Shown here: piece by piece, positions 1 to 5,191 of the stretch
How positions within the stretch are numbered: the stretch's first letter is position 1
How the letters are laid out: every line of letters starts with the position of its first letter
Source: an uncultured Flavobacterium sp.
GTDB taxonomy: Bacteria > Bacteroidota > Bacteroidia > Flavobacteriales > Flavobacteriaceae
NCBI RefSeq assembly: GCF_946479975.1
Contig: NZ_CAMLIX010000235.1
Location: forward strand, 1-7,365
Reading direction: 5' to 3'
DNA length: 7,365 nucleotides
Position numbers and translations under genes: made by a program
The notes under the pieces: generated by a model
The model's input: the letters and a program-made list of their open reading frames with translations, nothing else
The model's database searches: none
What the model was told of the DNA's origin: nothing

Positions 1-1008
1 GTGAAGCCTCAAATCATCGAAAATTACGATGGAAAAGATATTGTTTTGAATGCAGAGAAAAACATCATTTTATCTCCAAATTACTTTAAAGATCTATTAC
101 AATATAAAGGTCAAACCCTTATTACAACTGACGGAACAACTCTTTTAGGAGCAGATGATAAAGCTGGAATTACAGAAATTGTTTCAGCTATGGAATACTT
201 GATTCAGCATCCGGAAATTAAACACGGAAAAATCAGAATTGGTTTTACTCCAGACGAAGAAATTGGTCGTGGCGCTCATCATTTTGATGTGGAGAAATTC
301 GGTGCGCAATGGGCTTATACTATGGACGGAAGCCAGATTGGTGAATTAGAATATGAAAATTTTAATGCTGCGGGAGCCAAAATTACTTTTAAAGGAAAAA
401 GTGTTCACCCAGGTTATGCAAAAGGAAAAATGATCAATTCGATGCTTTTGGCAAATGAGTTTATTAATGAACTTCCAAAAGGTGAAACTCCAGAAGAAAC
501 TAAAGGTTACGAAGGATTTTTTCACGTTCATCATATAAAAGGAAATATTGAAGAAACGGTTCTAGAGCTAATTATCCGCGATCATAACAAGAAAAAGTTT
601 GAGAGCCGAAAAGAACTGATTCATAAAATTACAAAAAAAATCAACAAGAAATTTGCGAAGAAATTCGGTGAAGATATTGTTATTGCTGAAGTAAAAAATC
701 AATATTTCAATATGAAAGAAATGGTTTTACCTGTAAAATACATTGTTGATATTGCAGAAAAAGCGATGAGAGAATTGAACATCAAACCTATCATAAAACC
801 AATTCGAGGCGGTACAGATGGTTCTCAATTATCTTATATGGGATTACCTTGTCCGAACATTTTTGCGGGCGGTCATAATTTCCACGGAAAATATGAATAT
901 GTTCCAGCAGAAAGCATCCAAAAAGCAACTGAGGTTATTGTGAAAATTGCTGAATTAACAGCGATTCCCGGCACTTTTGATACTCCAGAAAAATCTAAAA
1001 AGAAATAA
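1..1008 (+). CDS. pepT: Peptidase T (tripeptide aminopeptidase), 5' end outside the window
   Basis: This is a cytoplasmic zinc aminopeptidase of the M20 family that releases the N-terminal residue of tripeptides. The 335 visible residues match the E. coli PepT order: GADDKAG (50-56, metal-bridging Asp52), FTPDEE (82-87, catalytic Glu86 and ligand Glu87), the MDG Asp109, SVHPG (134-138, substrate-contacting His136), [11 protein letters not shown] (268-278) and the last metal ligand His295 in FHGK. The HVDT metal-binding motif is absent because it lies upstream of the window. By comparison with E. coli PepT (recalled, about 408 residues), residue 1 aligns near residue 90, so the GTG at position 1 is an internal valine codon and not the start. 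The C-terminus runs about 14 residues past the family's usual AELTA ending and is lysine-rich. The gene is probably co-transcribed with the gene 3 bases downstream. The identification is very secure. Confidence 0.96.
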   Translation: MKPQIIENYDGKDIVLNAEKNIILSPNYFKDLLQYKGQTLITTDGTTLLGADDKAGITEIVSAMEYLIQHPEIKHGKIRIGFTPDEEIGRGAHHFDVEKFGAQWAYTMDGSQIGELEYENFNAAGAKITFKGKSVHPGYAKGKMINSMLLANEFINELPKGETPEETKGYEGFFHVHHIKGNIEETVLELIIRDHNKKKFESRKELIHKITKKINKKFAKKFGEDIVIAEVKNQYFNMKEMVLPVKYIVDIAEKAMRELNIKPIIKPIRGGTDGSQLSYMGLPCPNIFAGGHNFHGKYEYVPAESIQKATEVIVKIAELTAIPGTFDTPEKSKKK

Positions 1009-1011
1009 AAA

Positions 1012-1599
1012 TTGGAATCCAATTCTGAAAATAAAGGCATTTGGAAGTACGGTGAAAAATGGGAAGAGGAATTACTTTTTCTAAAATCAATTCTAGACAA
1101 AACCGAACTGACAGAAACCACAAAATGGGGCGGTCCAGTTTATGTTTATCAAAAGAAAAATGTAATTGGTCTCGGCGGATTTAAAGATTACTTTGCGATT
1201 TGGTTTTTCAACGGAGTTTTCCTGAAAGATGAGAAAAAGAAATTACTAAATGCTCAGGAAGAAGTTACAAAGTCGTTAAGGCAATGGCGTTTTACCTCAA
1301 AAAAGGAAGTAAGCGAAAAAGATGTTTTAGAATACATTCACGAAGCCATTGAAAACGAGAAGCAGGGAAAAATCATTAAACCTTCTAAAAAAGAAACCAT
1401 TGTATCTGAGCTTTTAGAAAAAGAAATGACTCAAAATCCAGCTTTAAAAGAAGCCTTCGCGAAGTTTTCTCCGTATAAACAATATGAGTTTTTAGAATAT
1501 ATTGAATCGGCAAAACAGGAAAAAACGAAACTTTCAAGAATTGAAAAGGTAATACCTATGATTCTAGCGAATGTTGGATTGAATGATAAATACAGGTAA
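1012..1599 (+). CDS. YdeI/DUF1801 family protein with C-terminal OmdA-like region
   Basis: This 195-residue soluble protein shows the two-part arrangement of YdeI-type proteins. Residues about 15-115 form a DUF1801 domain (EKWEEEL, TKWGGPVYVYQKKNVIGLGG, FKDYFAIWFFNG, RQWRFTS). Residues about 130-193 look like the 'YdeI or OmpD-associated' OmdA region (LKEAFAKFSPYKQYEFLEYI, AKQEKTKLSRIEKVIPMIL). No signal peptide or membrane helix is visible. Family members are named for a proposed link to bacteriocin or peptide protection, but the biochemical role is unknown. The TTG at 1012 is the only reasonable start: the frame is closed by the pepT stop at 1006-1008, the next ATG is not until residue 139, and the DUF1801 domain begins almost at once. 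The 3-base spacing suggests translational coupling to pepT. The family call is firm and the function is open. Confidence 0.88.
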   Translation: MESNSENKGIWKYGEKWEEELLFLKSILDKTELTETTKWGGPVYVYQKKNVIGLGGFKDYFAIWFFNGVFLKDEKKKLLNAQEEVTKSLRQWRFTSKKEVSEKDVLEYIHEAIENEKQGKIIKPSKKETIVSELLEKEMTQNPALKEAFAKFSPYKQYEFLEYIESAKQEKTKLSRIEKVIPMILANVGLNDKYR

Positions 1600-1600
1600 T

Positions 1601-1629
1601 TTAAATTCCAAATTTTTAAATTCCAAATT
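1601..1629. repeat. Two-copy 14-bp direct repeat TTAAATTCCAAATT
   Basis: Perfect copies lie at 1601-1614 and 1616-1629, directly after the stop codon of the YdeI-type gene and just before the terminator hairpin. A further CCAAG follows. The AAATTCCAAATT wording resembles the short A+T-rich intergenic repeats often seen in flavobacterial genomes. No function can be assigned. A related short direct repeat, ATTGGATTTT, occurs at 2493-2502 and 2514-2523 between nusB and yajC. Confidence 0.6.
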
Positions 1630-1642
1630 CCAAGATATCGAG

Positions 1643-1679
1643 ACCTTTGTCAAAGTTTTAAACTTTGACAAAGGTTTTT
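1643..1679 (+). terminator. Rho-independent terminator of the pepT operon
   Basis: A perfect 16-bp stem is visible: the left arm ACCTTTGTCAAAGTTT (1643-1658) is the exact reverse complement of 1660-1675, with a single T between them, so the innermost A-T pairs must open to form the loop. The right arm runs into TTTTT (1675-1679). It sits 43 bases after the stop codon of the YdeI-type gene, where the pepT operon would be expected to end. The stem is unusually long and symmetric, so it may also belong to a dispersed palindromic repeat family. Confidence 0.82.
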
Positions 1680-1691
1680 ACGTTTTGATAA

Positions 1692-1792
1692 GTCATTGCG
1701 AGGAACGAAGCAACCACACTTATAAACTATATAAACAATGATAAAATAAATTGCGGAGCTACTTACGAAGATCCTTCCTTCGTCAGGATGAC
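1692..1792. repeat. Mosaic repeat element, copy 1 of 3 (GTCAT...ATGAC)
   Basis: This 101-bp non-coding element begins GTCATTGCGAGGAACGAAG and ends CTTCCTTCGTCAGGATGAC. The ends are only roughly inverted (GTCAT/ATGAC plus the shared CGAAG/CTTCG core), and each matches a different version of the terminal motif. The middle contains TAAACTATATAAACAATG and the conserved GGAGCTACT. Such elements recur in flavobacterial genomes, from memory. No open reading frame of note is present. Copies 2 and 3 follow at periods of 132 and 134 bp. Confidence 0.8.
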
Positions 1793-1823
1793 AAGATTGC
1801 GTCTAAGCTATTCTTTAAAGTTT

Positions 1824-1923
1824 GTCATTGCGAGGAACGAAGCAACCACACTTTTAAACTCTATAAACATTGGTGAAATACATTACCGAGCTACTCATGC
1901 AATCTTTCCTTCTTCAGGATGAC
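1824..1923. repeat. Mosaic repeat element, copy 2 of 3
   Basis: This 100-bp copy shares its first 30 bases exactly with copy 1 (GTCATTGCGAGGAACGAAGC onward) and closely follows it through TAAACTcTATAAACATTG and the GAGCTACT core. It ends with TTCAGGATGAC. The spacer from copy 1 (1793-1823) begins AAGATTG and ends AGTTT. The spacer after this copy does the same, so the duplicated unit seems to include part of the spacer. Confidence 0.8.
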
Positions 1924-1957
1924 AAGATTGAAGACAACAGGAACTACACAACAGTTT

Positions 1958-2053
1958 GTCATTTCGACCGAAGGGAGAAATCACACTAGAAACCCTACAA
2001 AGATTGACAAAATTACGGAGCTACTCATATGATCCTCCCTTCGTCAAGATGAC
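1958..2053. repeat. Mosaic repeat element, copy 3 of 3, with variant left end
   Basis: This 96-bp copy keeps the shared middle (CACACTAGAAACCCTACAAA, ATTGACAAAAT, CGGAGCTACTCAT) and the right-end motif TCGTCAAGATGAC. Its left end is a different version, GTCATTTCGACCGAAGGGAG, in place of GTCATTGCGAGGAACGAAG. The end of the element lies 20 bases before the yajC terminator, so all three copies sit exactly between two convergent operons. Confidence 0.78.
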
Positions 2054-2072
2054 AAAAATGAAGCAAACCGCT

Positions 2073-2114
2073 AAAACAAAAAATCCCAAACTCCTTAATT
2101 GGAATTTGGGATTT
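2073..2114 (-). terminator. Rho-independent terminator of the nusB-yajC operon
   Basis: The stem AAATCCCAAA (2081-2090) pairs with TTTGGGATTT (2105-2114) and is extended by TCC/GGA (2092-2094 with 2101-2103) after one mismatch, leaving a TTAATT loop. Read on the minus strand, the hairpin is followed by TTTTTTGTTTT. It lies about 25 bases beyond the yajC stop codon. The plus-strand side (TTTAAATTTTATT) is also T-rich, so weak termination in both directions is possible. Confidence 0.8.
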
Positions 2115-2138
2115 AAATTTTATTAGAATTTTAAAAAC

Positions 2139-2420
2139 TTATGCTTTTTTGTTCAAAGCTGCGCTCATGTCTAAAGAAATTGCAGAACGTTCGATTTTTA
2201 ATTTTCCTGCCATAGTTTCAATAATAATTGAACTTGAATTGTCAGTTATTTCAGAAACTTTACCGTGGAAACCACTTTTTGTTACTATTTTGTCACCTAC
2301 TTTTAGGCTGCTTTCAAATTCTTTTTCGTTTTTAGCTTTTTTCTGCTGTGGTCTAATCATGAAAAAATAAAGTACCACGAACATTAAAAGGAATGGCGCA
2401 AATTGAGTTAATTGTCCCAT
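2139..2420 (-). CDS. yajC: Sec translocase accessory subunit YajC
   Basis: YajC is a small inner-membrane protein that associates with SecDF-YidC and the SecYEG channel in protein export. The 93-residue product has the expected form: a short N-terminal tail, one membrane helix (about residues 7-22, rich in Phe, Leu and Val), the hallmark RPQQKKAKNE right after it (23-32), and a soluble domain with KVGDKIVTKSGFHGKV (40-55), where the family's GD-V-T-GG-G pattern is recognisable. Length is close to the family norm. The ATG start places the helix correctly. It lies 111 bases after nusB on the same strand. I see no convincing promoter box in that gap, so read-through from the nusB promoter is likely. 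A terminator follows directly. The secDF genes are not in the window. Confidence 0.95.
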   Translation of the reverse strand: MGQLTQFAPFLLMFVVLYFFMIRPQQKKAKNEKEFESSLKVGDKIVTKSGFHGKVSEITDNSSSIIIETMAGKLKIERSAISLDMSAALNKKA

Positions 2421-2531
2421 AATTTAAATTTGTTTTTGATTTATAATTAATATTCTTTTTTGCTCTTTACCTCGGCTCAGAGTCATAAAGTTATTGGATT
2501 TTGGTATTTAAAAATTGGATTTTATCTATTA

Positions 2532-3476
2532 TTACATTAACCCTCTTCCCACTTTTACCATCTTTTTGTTGGCTGTAAGTTCCTTAACAAGGTTATCTAA
2601 AATTCCGTTGATAAAAATACTACTTTTTGGAGTAGAATACTCTTTTGCGATTTCTAAATATTCGTTAAGAGTTACTTTTACTGGAATTGAAGGGAATTTC
2701 AAAAATTCGCAAATTGCCATTTTCAAAATGATTGTATCGATTTCGGCAATACGATCGCTGTCCCAATTTGGTGTTTTGTCTTCGTATTCTTTTGCGAAAG
2801 CTGGTTCGTTTAAAACTGTTCTTCTAAAAAGATCTTTAGCAAAATCTTTATCTTCAACATCTTTATACAATTTTGGCACTCTAAAGTCGTCTGGATCTTC
2901 GGTTTTAATTGCTTTCAATTGCTTTATAATATGCGTATTTACAACAGGAATATCATCAACCCAAGTTAATTTATCATCCTCTAAATACTCATATAATTTT
3001 TCATTTGGAACAATTACATTTTCAAACAAATCAATTACAAATTGTCTGTCTTCTTCAAATGTATTGGTATTGTTGCTCATGTATTTTTGGTACAAATCAC
3101 TCGCTTTTACATCATTTAAAAGTAAAATAATATAATCATCGTTTAAAGACCAGTTGTTGATTTTGCGATTTTCTAAAGCAATACTAAGAGAATTGCTTTC
3201 GGCAAGAAGTTGAAAAATTTTGTTCTTTACAAACTTTTCGTTTGGGTTACGTTCTGCTGCAGTAGCAAGGTGTTTTTTACTTGACAGATGCAAAAAGACA
3301 GCTTCTTTTTTACAAATTTCTATCAATGAAGAAAGCATTATAAGGTATAAGTCCTGAATATTATCAATACTGTAAAAAAGAAATTTTTCTTCTTTTTCCA
3401 TATTATCAGAACCGCTCTGATGCATTGCATAAATGGATTGCATTACTTTAACGCGTATGTGTCTTCTATTTACCAC
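2532..3476 (-). CDS. nusB: Transcription antitermination factor NusB, long Bacteroidota form
   Basis: NusB binds NusE (ribosomal protein S10) and boxA RNA in the rRNA antitermination complex. The N-terminus (NRRHIRVKVMQSIYAMHQS, residues 3-21) corresponds to the first, RNA-contacting helix of classical NusB. The last third (RIAEIDTIILKMAICEFLKF, VKVTLNEYLEIAKEY, SSIFINGILDNLVKEL; 242-300) is the conserved C-terminal half. The 314 residues are about twice the ~140 of E. coli NusB; the extra length (about 25-235) is a charged, helix-rich stretch between the two halves. Long forms are usual in Bacteroidota, from memory. The start is GTG: no in-frame ATG lies nearby upstream, and starting at the ATG of residue 12 would remove most of the first helix. 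A TAnnTTTG box 29 bases upstream supports this start. yajC follows in the same direction. Confidence 0.93.
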   Translation of the reverse strand: MVNRRHIRVKVMQSIYAMHQSGSDNMEKEEKFLFYSIDNIQDLYLIMLSSLIEICKKEAVFLHLSSKKHLATAAERNPNEKFVKNKIFQLLAESNSLSIALENRKINNWSLNDDYIILLLNDVKASDLYQKYMSNNTNTFEEDRQFVIDLFENVIVPNEKLYEYLEDDKLTWVDDIPVVNTHIIKQLKAIKTEDPDDFRVPKLYKDVEDKDFAKDLFRRTVLNEPAFAKEYEDKTPNWDSDRIAEIDTIILKMAICEFLKFPSIPVKVTLNEYLEIAKEYSTPKSSIFINGILDNLVKELTANKKMVKVGRGLM

Positions 3477-3504
3477 CGTGTAAGAACATTTAAAAATTAG
3501 TCTG

Positions 3505-3512
3505 CAAAAGTA
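3505..3512 (-). promoter_or_regulatory. Probable nusB promoter -7 box (TACTTTTG)
   Basis: On the minus strand, TACTTTTGCA matches the Bacteroidota -7 consensus TAnnTTTG exactly. It ends 28 bases before the GTG start of nusB, giving a short leader of roughly 20 bases. No good TTG -33 box is present at 17-23 bases upstream, where the sequence is A+T-rich, so the call rests on the -7 box and its position. Confidence 0.5.
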
Positions 3513-3558
3513 AAACTTTTAAGGGATATTTTAAAATTAATTCACAAAAAAGTCTTTG

Positions 3559-3804
3559 TTTTTTAGTTTTCAGTCGCGGTTTTTCAGTCGCAGTTTTCAG
3601 TTGTCAGTATTCAGTCTCATTATTCAGTCACAGTATGCAGTCGCGGTATGCAGTGTCAGTATTCAGTTGTAGTATTCAATAATATTGAAAACAAAAAAAA
3701 TCAAGATTCCAACAAACTGAAAACCGAGACTGCGACTGAAAACTAACAAAAAAATCAAGATCCCAACAAACTGAAAACTGAGACTGCGACTGAAAACTAA
3801 AAAA
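3559..3804. repeat. Inverted-repeat block enclosing the CAGT/ACTG arrays
   Basis: The outer 19 bases TTTTTTAGTTTTCAGTCGC (3559-3577) are the exact reverse complement of 3786-3804. The midpoint of the pair (3681.5) coincides with a small palindrome, TTCAATA-A-TATTGAA (3675-3689). Between the edges, the left arm uses CAGT words and the right arm ACTG words, the same vocabulary on opposite strands, though the inner arms match only partly. The left edge lies 46 bases upstream of the nusB -7 box. The 405-bp gap 3477-3881 holds no credible gene. Confidence 0.75.
3567..3672. repeat. 13-bp tandem array, eight degenerate copies (consensus TATTCAGTCGCAG)
   Basis: Units start at 3567, 3580, 3594, 3608, 3621, 3634, 3647 and 3660. 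Six are 13 bases long and two (3580 and 3594) are 14. The first three begin TTTTCAGT or TTTTTCAGT and the later ones TATTCAGT or TATGCAGT. The second half of each unit varies (CGCGG, CGCAG, TGTCAG, CTCAT, CACAG, GTCAG, TGTAG). A ninth, decayed unit merges into the central palindrome at 3673-3689. The array sits between leucine dehydrogenase and the nusB promoter and has no coding potential. Confidence 0.8.
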
Positions 3805-3880
3805 AAAGCCCCAGTTTCCAGCAGAACTGAAAACTGAGACTGAGACTGAACACTTAAAAAAAGTGATCACTGAACACTAA
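3693..3880. repeat. Tandem ~54-bp repeat, three copies plus a partial fourth, each led by an A-tract
   Basis: A-runs of 7-9 bases begin at 3693, 3748, 3799 and 3856. Each is followed by unit sequence ending in ACTGAAAACTGAGACTG-type words. Copies 1 and 2 differ at only two of 45 aligned bases (3701-3745 versus 3755-3799). Copy 3 has a different front half (GCCCCAGTTTCCAGCAG) that creates a hairpin. The partial last unit contains the palindrome AGTGATCACT (3862-3871) and runs up to the leucine dehydrogenase stop codon. The repeat keeps one minus-strand frame open, giving a spurious repetitive reading frame. Confidence 0.78.
3799..3838 (-). terminator. Possible terminator of the leucine dehydrogenase gene
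   Basis: On the minus strand, CTCAGTTTTC (3829-3838) can pair with GGAAACTGGG (3810-3819) around a 9-base loop. This gives a 10-bp stem with two G-U pairs, followed by GC and nine Ts. It lies 43 bases beyond the leucine dehydrogenase stop codon and within the third copy of the ~54-bp repeat. The stem is weaker than the other two terminators in the window. Confidence 0.45.
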
Positions 3881-3881
3881 A

Positions 3882-4988
3882 TTACTTAGCCGCGTTCTCG
3901 ATTCTTCTTTGATCGATACGGTTTTGAGCAATTGTAAGTGCAGCTTTATGCGTTGTAATTCCGTTTTTAGCAGCGAAATCGATAATTTCTAAAGTTGTGT
4001 TGTAGATATTTTCTGTTTTCGTCATGATTTCAGCTTTACCGTAGTTCGCTAATTCTGCGTAAACATTGATAATTCCTCCTGCGTTGATTAAGAAATCTGG
4101 AGCGTATAAAATTCCTCTTTCCTGTAATCTTGCACCGTGAACATTTTCATCTGCTAATTGGTTGTTAGCAGCACCAGCAATTACTTTAGCCTTAATTTTA
4201 TCTACTGTATTATCATTGATTGTTGCACCCATCGCACACGGCGCGTAGATATCAACATCTGCAGTATATAAATCTTCGCCAGTATAAATTGTTGCATTGT
4301 ATTTTGAAGCAACTTGGTATAATTTTTCTTCATTAATATCAGAAATCGTAACCTGTGCTCCTTCTTTAGTTAAATACTCAACCAAAGTTTCACCCACGTG
4401 TCCAATTCCTTGAACCAAAACTTTTTTACCATCTAAAACATCAGTTCCAAACTGACTTTTAGCAGCAGCTTTCATTCCTAAATAAACTCCGTAAGCTGTA
4501 ACAGGAGAAGGATTTCCAGAACCACCTCTTTCTTCAGAGATACCAGTAACATAAGGTGTTACATCTCTAACTGTGTCCATGTCTTTAGTCTCCATTCCAA
4601 CATCTTCTGCAGTGATATATCTTCCGCTTAAAGAGTGAACGAATTCACCAAACTTGCGCATTAACTCAGGTGTTTTCTGCGTTTTAGCATCACCAATAAT
4701 AACTGCTTTACCTCCACCAATATTTAGTCCAGTAATAGCCGATTTAAAAGTCATACCTCTCGAAAGACGTAAAACATCATTTAAGGCTTCCCATTCTGTG
4801 TTGTAATTCCACATTCTGGTTCCTCCTAAAGCTGGTCCCATAACTGAATTATGAATACCAATAATTGCTTTTAAACCTGTATCTTTGTCATTGCAAAATA
4901 CAATTTGTTCGTGATCATCAAAAGATAACTGACCAAAAACAGGATCCATTTTTTGAAGTTCCTTTCCAGTTGCAAAAGTTGCATCCAT
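3882..4988 (-). CDS. Leucine dehydrogenase (Glu/Leu/Phe/Val dehydrogenase family)
   Basis: This cytoplasmic NAD-dependent enzyme reversibly deaminates leucine, valine and isoleucine to their 2-oxo acids. The 368 residues match Bacillus leucine dehydrogenase closely: GPALGGTRMW (51-60), the catalytic lysines in MTFKSA (Lys82) and IGGGKAVIIGD (Lys94), catalytic Asp129 in YITAEDVGMETKDMD, and SGNPSPVTAYGVY (157-169). The Rossmann fingerprint GIGHVG (194-199) follows, with Asp217 (SDINEE) at the end of the second strand, which favours NAD over NADP. AGAANNQL (271-278) and APDFLINAGGIINV (296-309) complete the set. The specificity call (leucine rather than glutamate or phenylalanine) rests on this overall match. 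It feeds branched-chain amino acid breakdown and, by inference, supplies primers for the iso-branched fatty acids typical of flavobacteria. The gene stands alone, with its own promoter and terminator candidates. The ATG at 4988 is the first in frame; Met14 is a less likely alternative. Bacillus symbols are bcd or ldh. Confidence 0.93.
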   Translation of the reverse strand: MDATFATGKELQKMDPVFGQLSFDDHEQIVFCNDKDTGLKAIIGIHNSVMGPALGGTRMWNYNTEWEALNDVLRLSRGMTFKSAITGLNIGGGKAVIIGDAKTQKTPELMRKFGEFVHSLSGRYITAEDVGMETKDMDTVRDVTPYVTGISEERGGSGNPSPVTAYGVYLGMKAAAKSQFGTDVLDGKKVLVQGIGHVGETLVEYLTKEGAQVTISDINEEKLYQVASKYNATIYTGEDLYTADVDIYAPCAMGATINDNTVDKIKAKVIAGAANNQLADENVHGARLQERGILYAPDFLINAGGIINVYAELANYGKAEIMTKTENIYNTTLEIIDFAAKNGITTHKAALTIAQNRIDQRRIENAAK

Positions 4989-5037
4989 AGCGCTAGTATA
5001 AATTAGTTAAAATTATGAATTCGTCAAAAAGACAACT

Positions 5038-5068
5038 CAAACATAATTAAAAAATACACATGTGCTAA
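5038..5068 (-). promoter_or_regulatory. Probable leucine dehydrogenase promoter
   Basis: On the minus strand, TATGTTTG (5038-5045) is an exact match to the Bacteroidota -7 consensus TAnnTTTG. It is preceded by a 19-base spacer and TTAG (5065-5068), an imperfect -33 box. The -7 box ends 49 bases before the ATG. The palindrome CACATGTG (5057-5064) lies in the spacer, beside the -33 box, and could be an operator, although nothing else supports that. Confidence 0.5.
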
Positions 5069-5106
5069 TTTTTTATCTTTAAAATAACAATATTACAATA
5101 TAATTG

Positions 5107-5138
5107 TTTTGATTAAATCGCAAATTATTATAACTTTA
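5107..5138 (+). promoter_or_regulatory. Possible promoter of the ABC exporter gene
   Basis: TTTTG (5107-5111) is followed after 19 bases by TAACTTTA (5131-5138), which fits the Bacteroidota TTTG-N19-TAnnTTTG pattern except for the last base. The -7 box ends 53 bases before the ATG at 5192. The region is very A+T-rich, so a chance match is possible. Confidence 0.35.
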
Positions 5139-5191
5139 TTTAGTAATAATTCTTAAATACTAATCAATTCAATATCAGATTTCTTAAAAAA

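Noticed and set aside
1..3. GTG at position 1 as the pepT start codon
   Set aside because: The first visible residues align with an internal stretch of PepT (VNPQIVENY in E. coli, recalled) and the HVDT metal-binding motif would be missing. The GTG is an internal valine codon at the window edge.
1600..2138. A small gene or non-coding RNA gene hidden in the 539-bp gap
   Set aside because: Apart from the two terminators and the repeat elements, I see no coding frame, tRNA-like fold or promoter-box pair that would support one.
2424..2486. 20-codon minus-strand reading frame between nusB and yajC
   Set aside because: Too short, no recognisable motif, and ends close to the yajC start. It could be a chance frame in an A+T-rich gap.
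2515..3135. 206-codon plus-strand reading frame opposite nusB
   Set aside because: It is a shadow frame on the strand opposite a well-recognised gene, with serine-rich, phenylalanine-rich composition and no domain pattern.
3676..3870. Minus-strand 64-codon reading frame with a repeated FQSQS-FSVCW-LDFF pattern
   Set aside because: It is only the translation of the ~54-bp tandem repeat, which stays open because 54 is divisible by 3. It resembles no protein and overlaps the likely terminator.
3559..3880. CRISPR array
   Set aside because: The repeats are directly contiguous or separated by related sequence, with no unique spacers of even length and no cas genes. They are tandem repeats.
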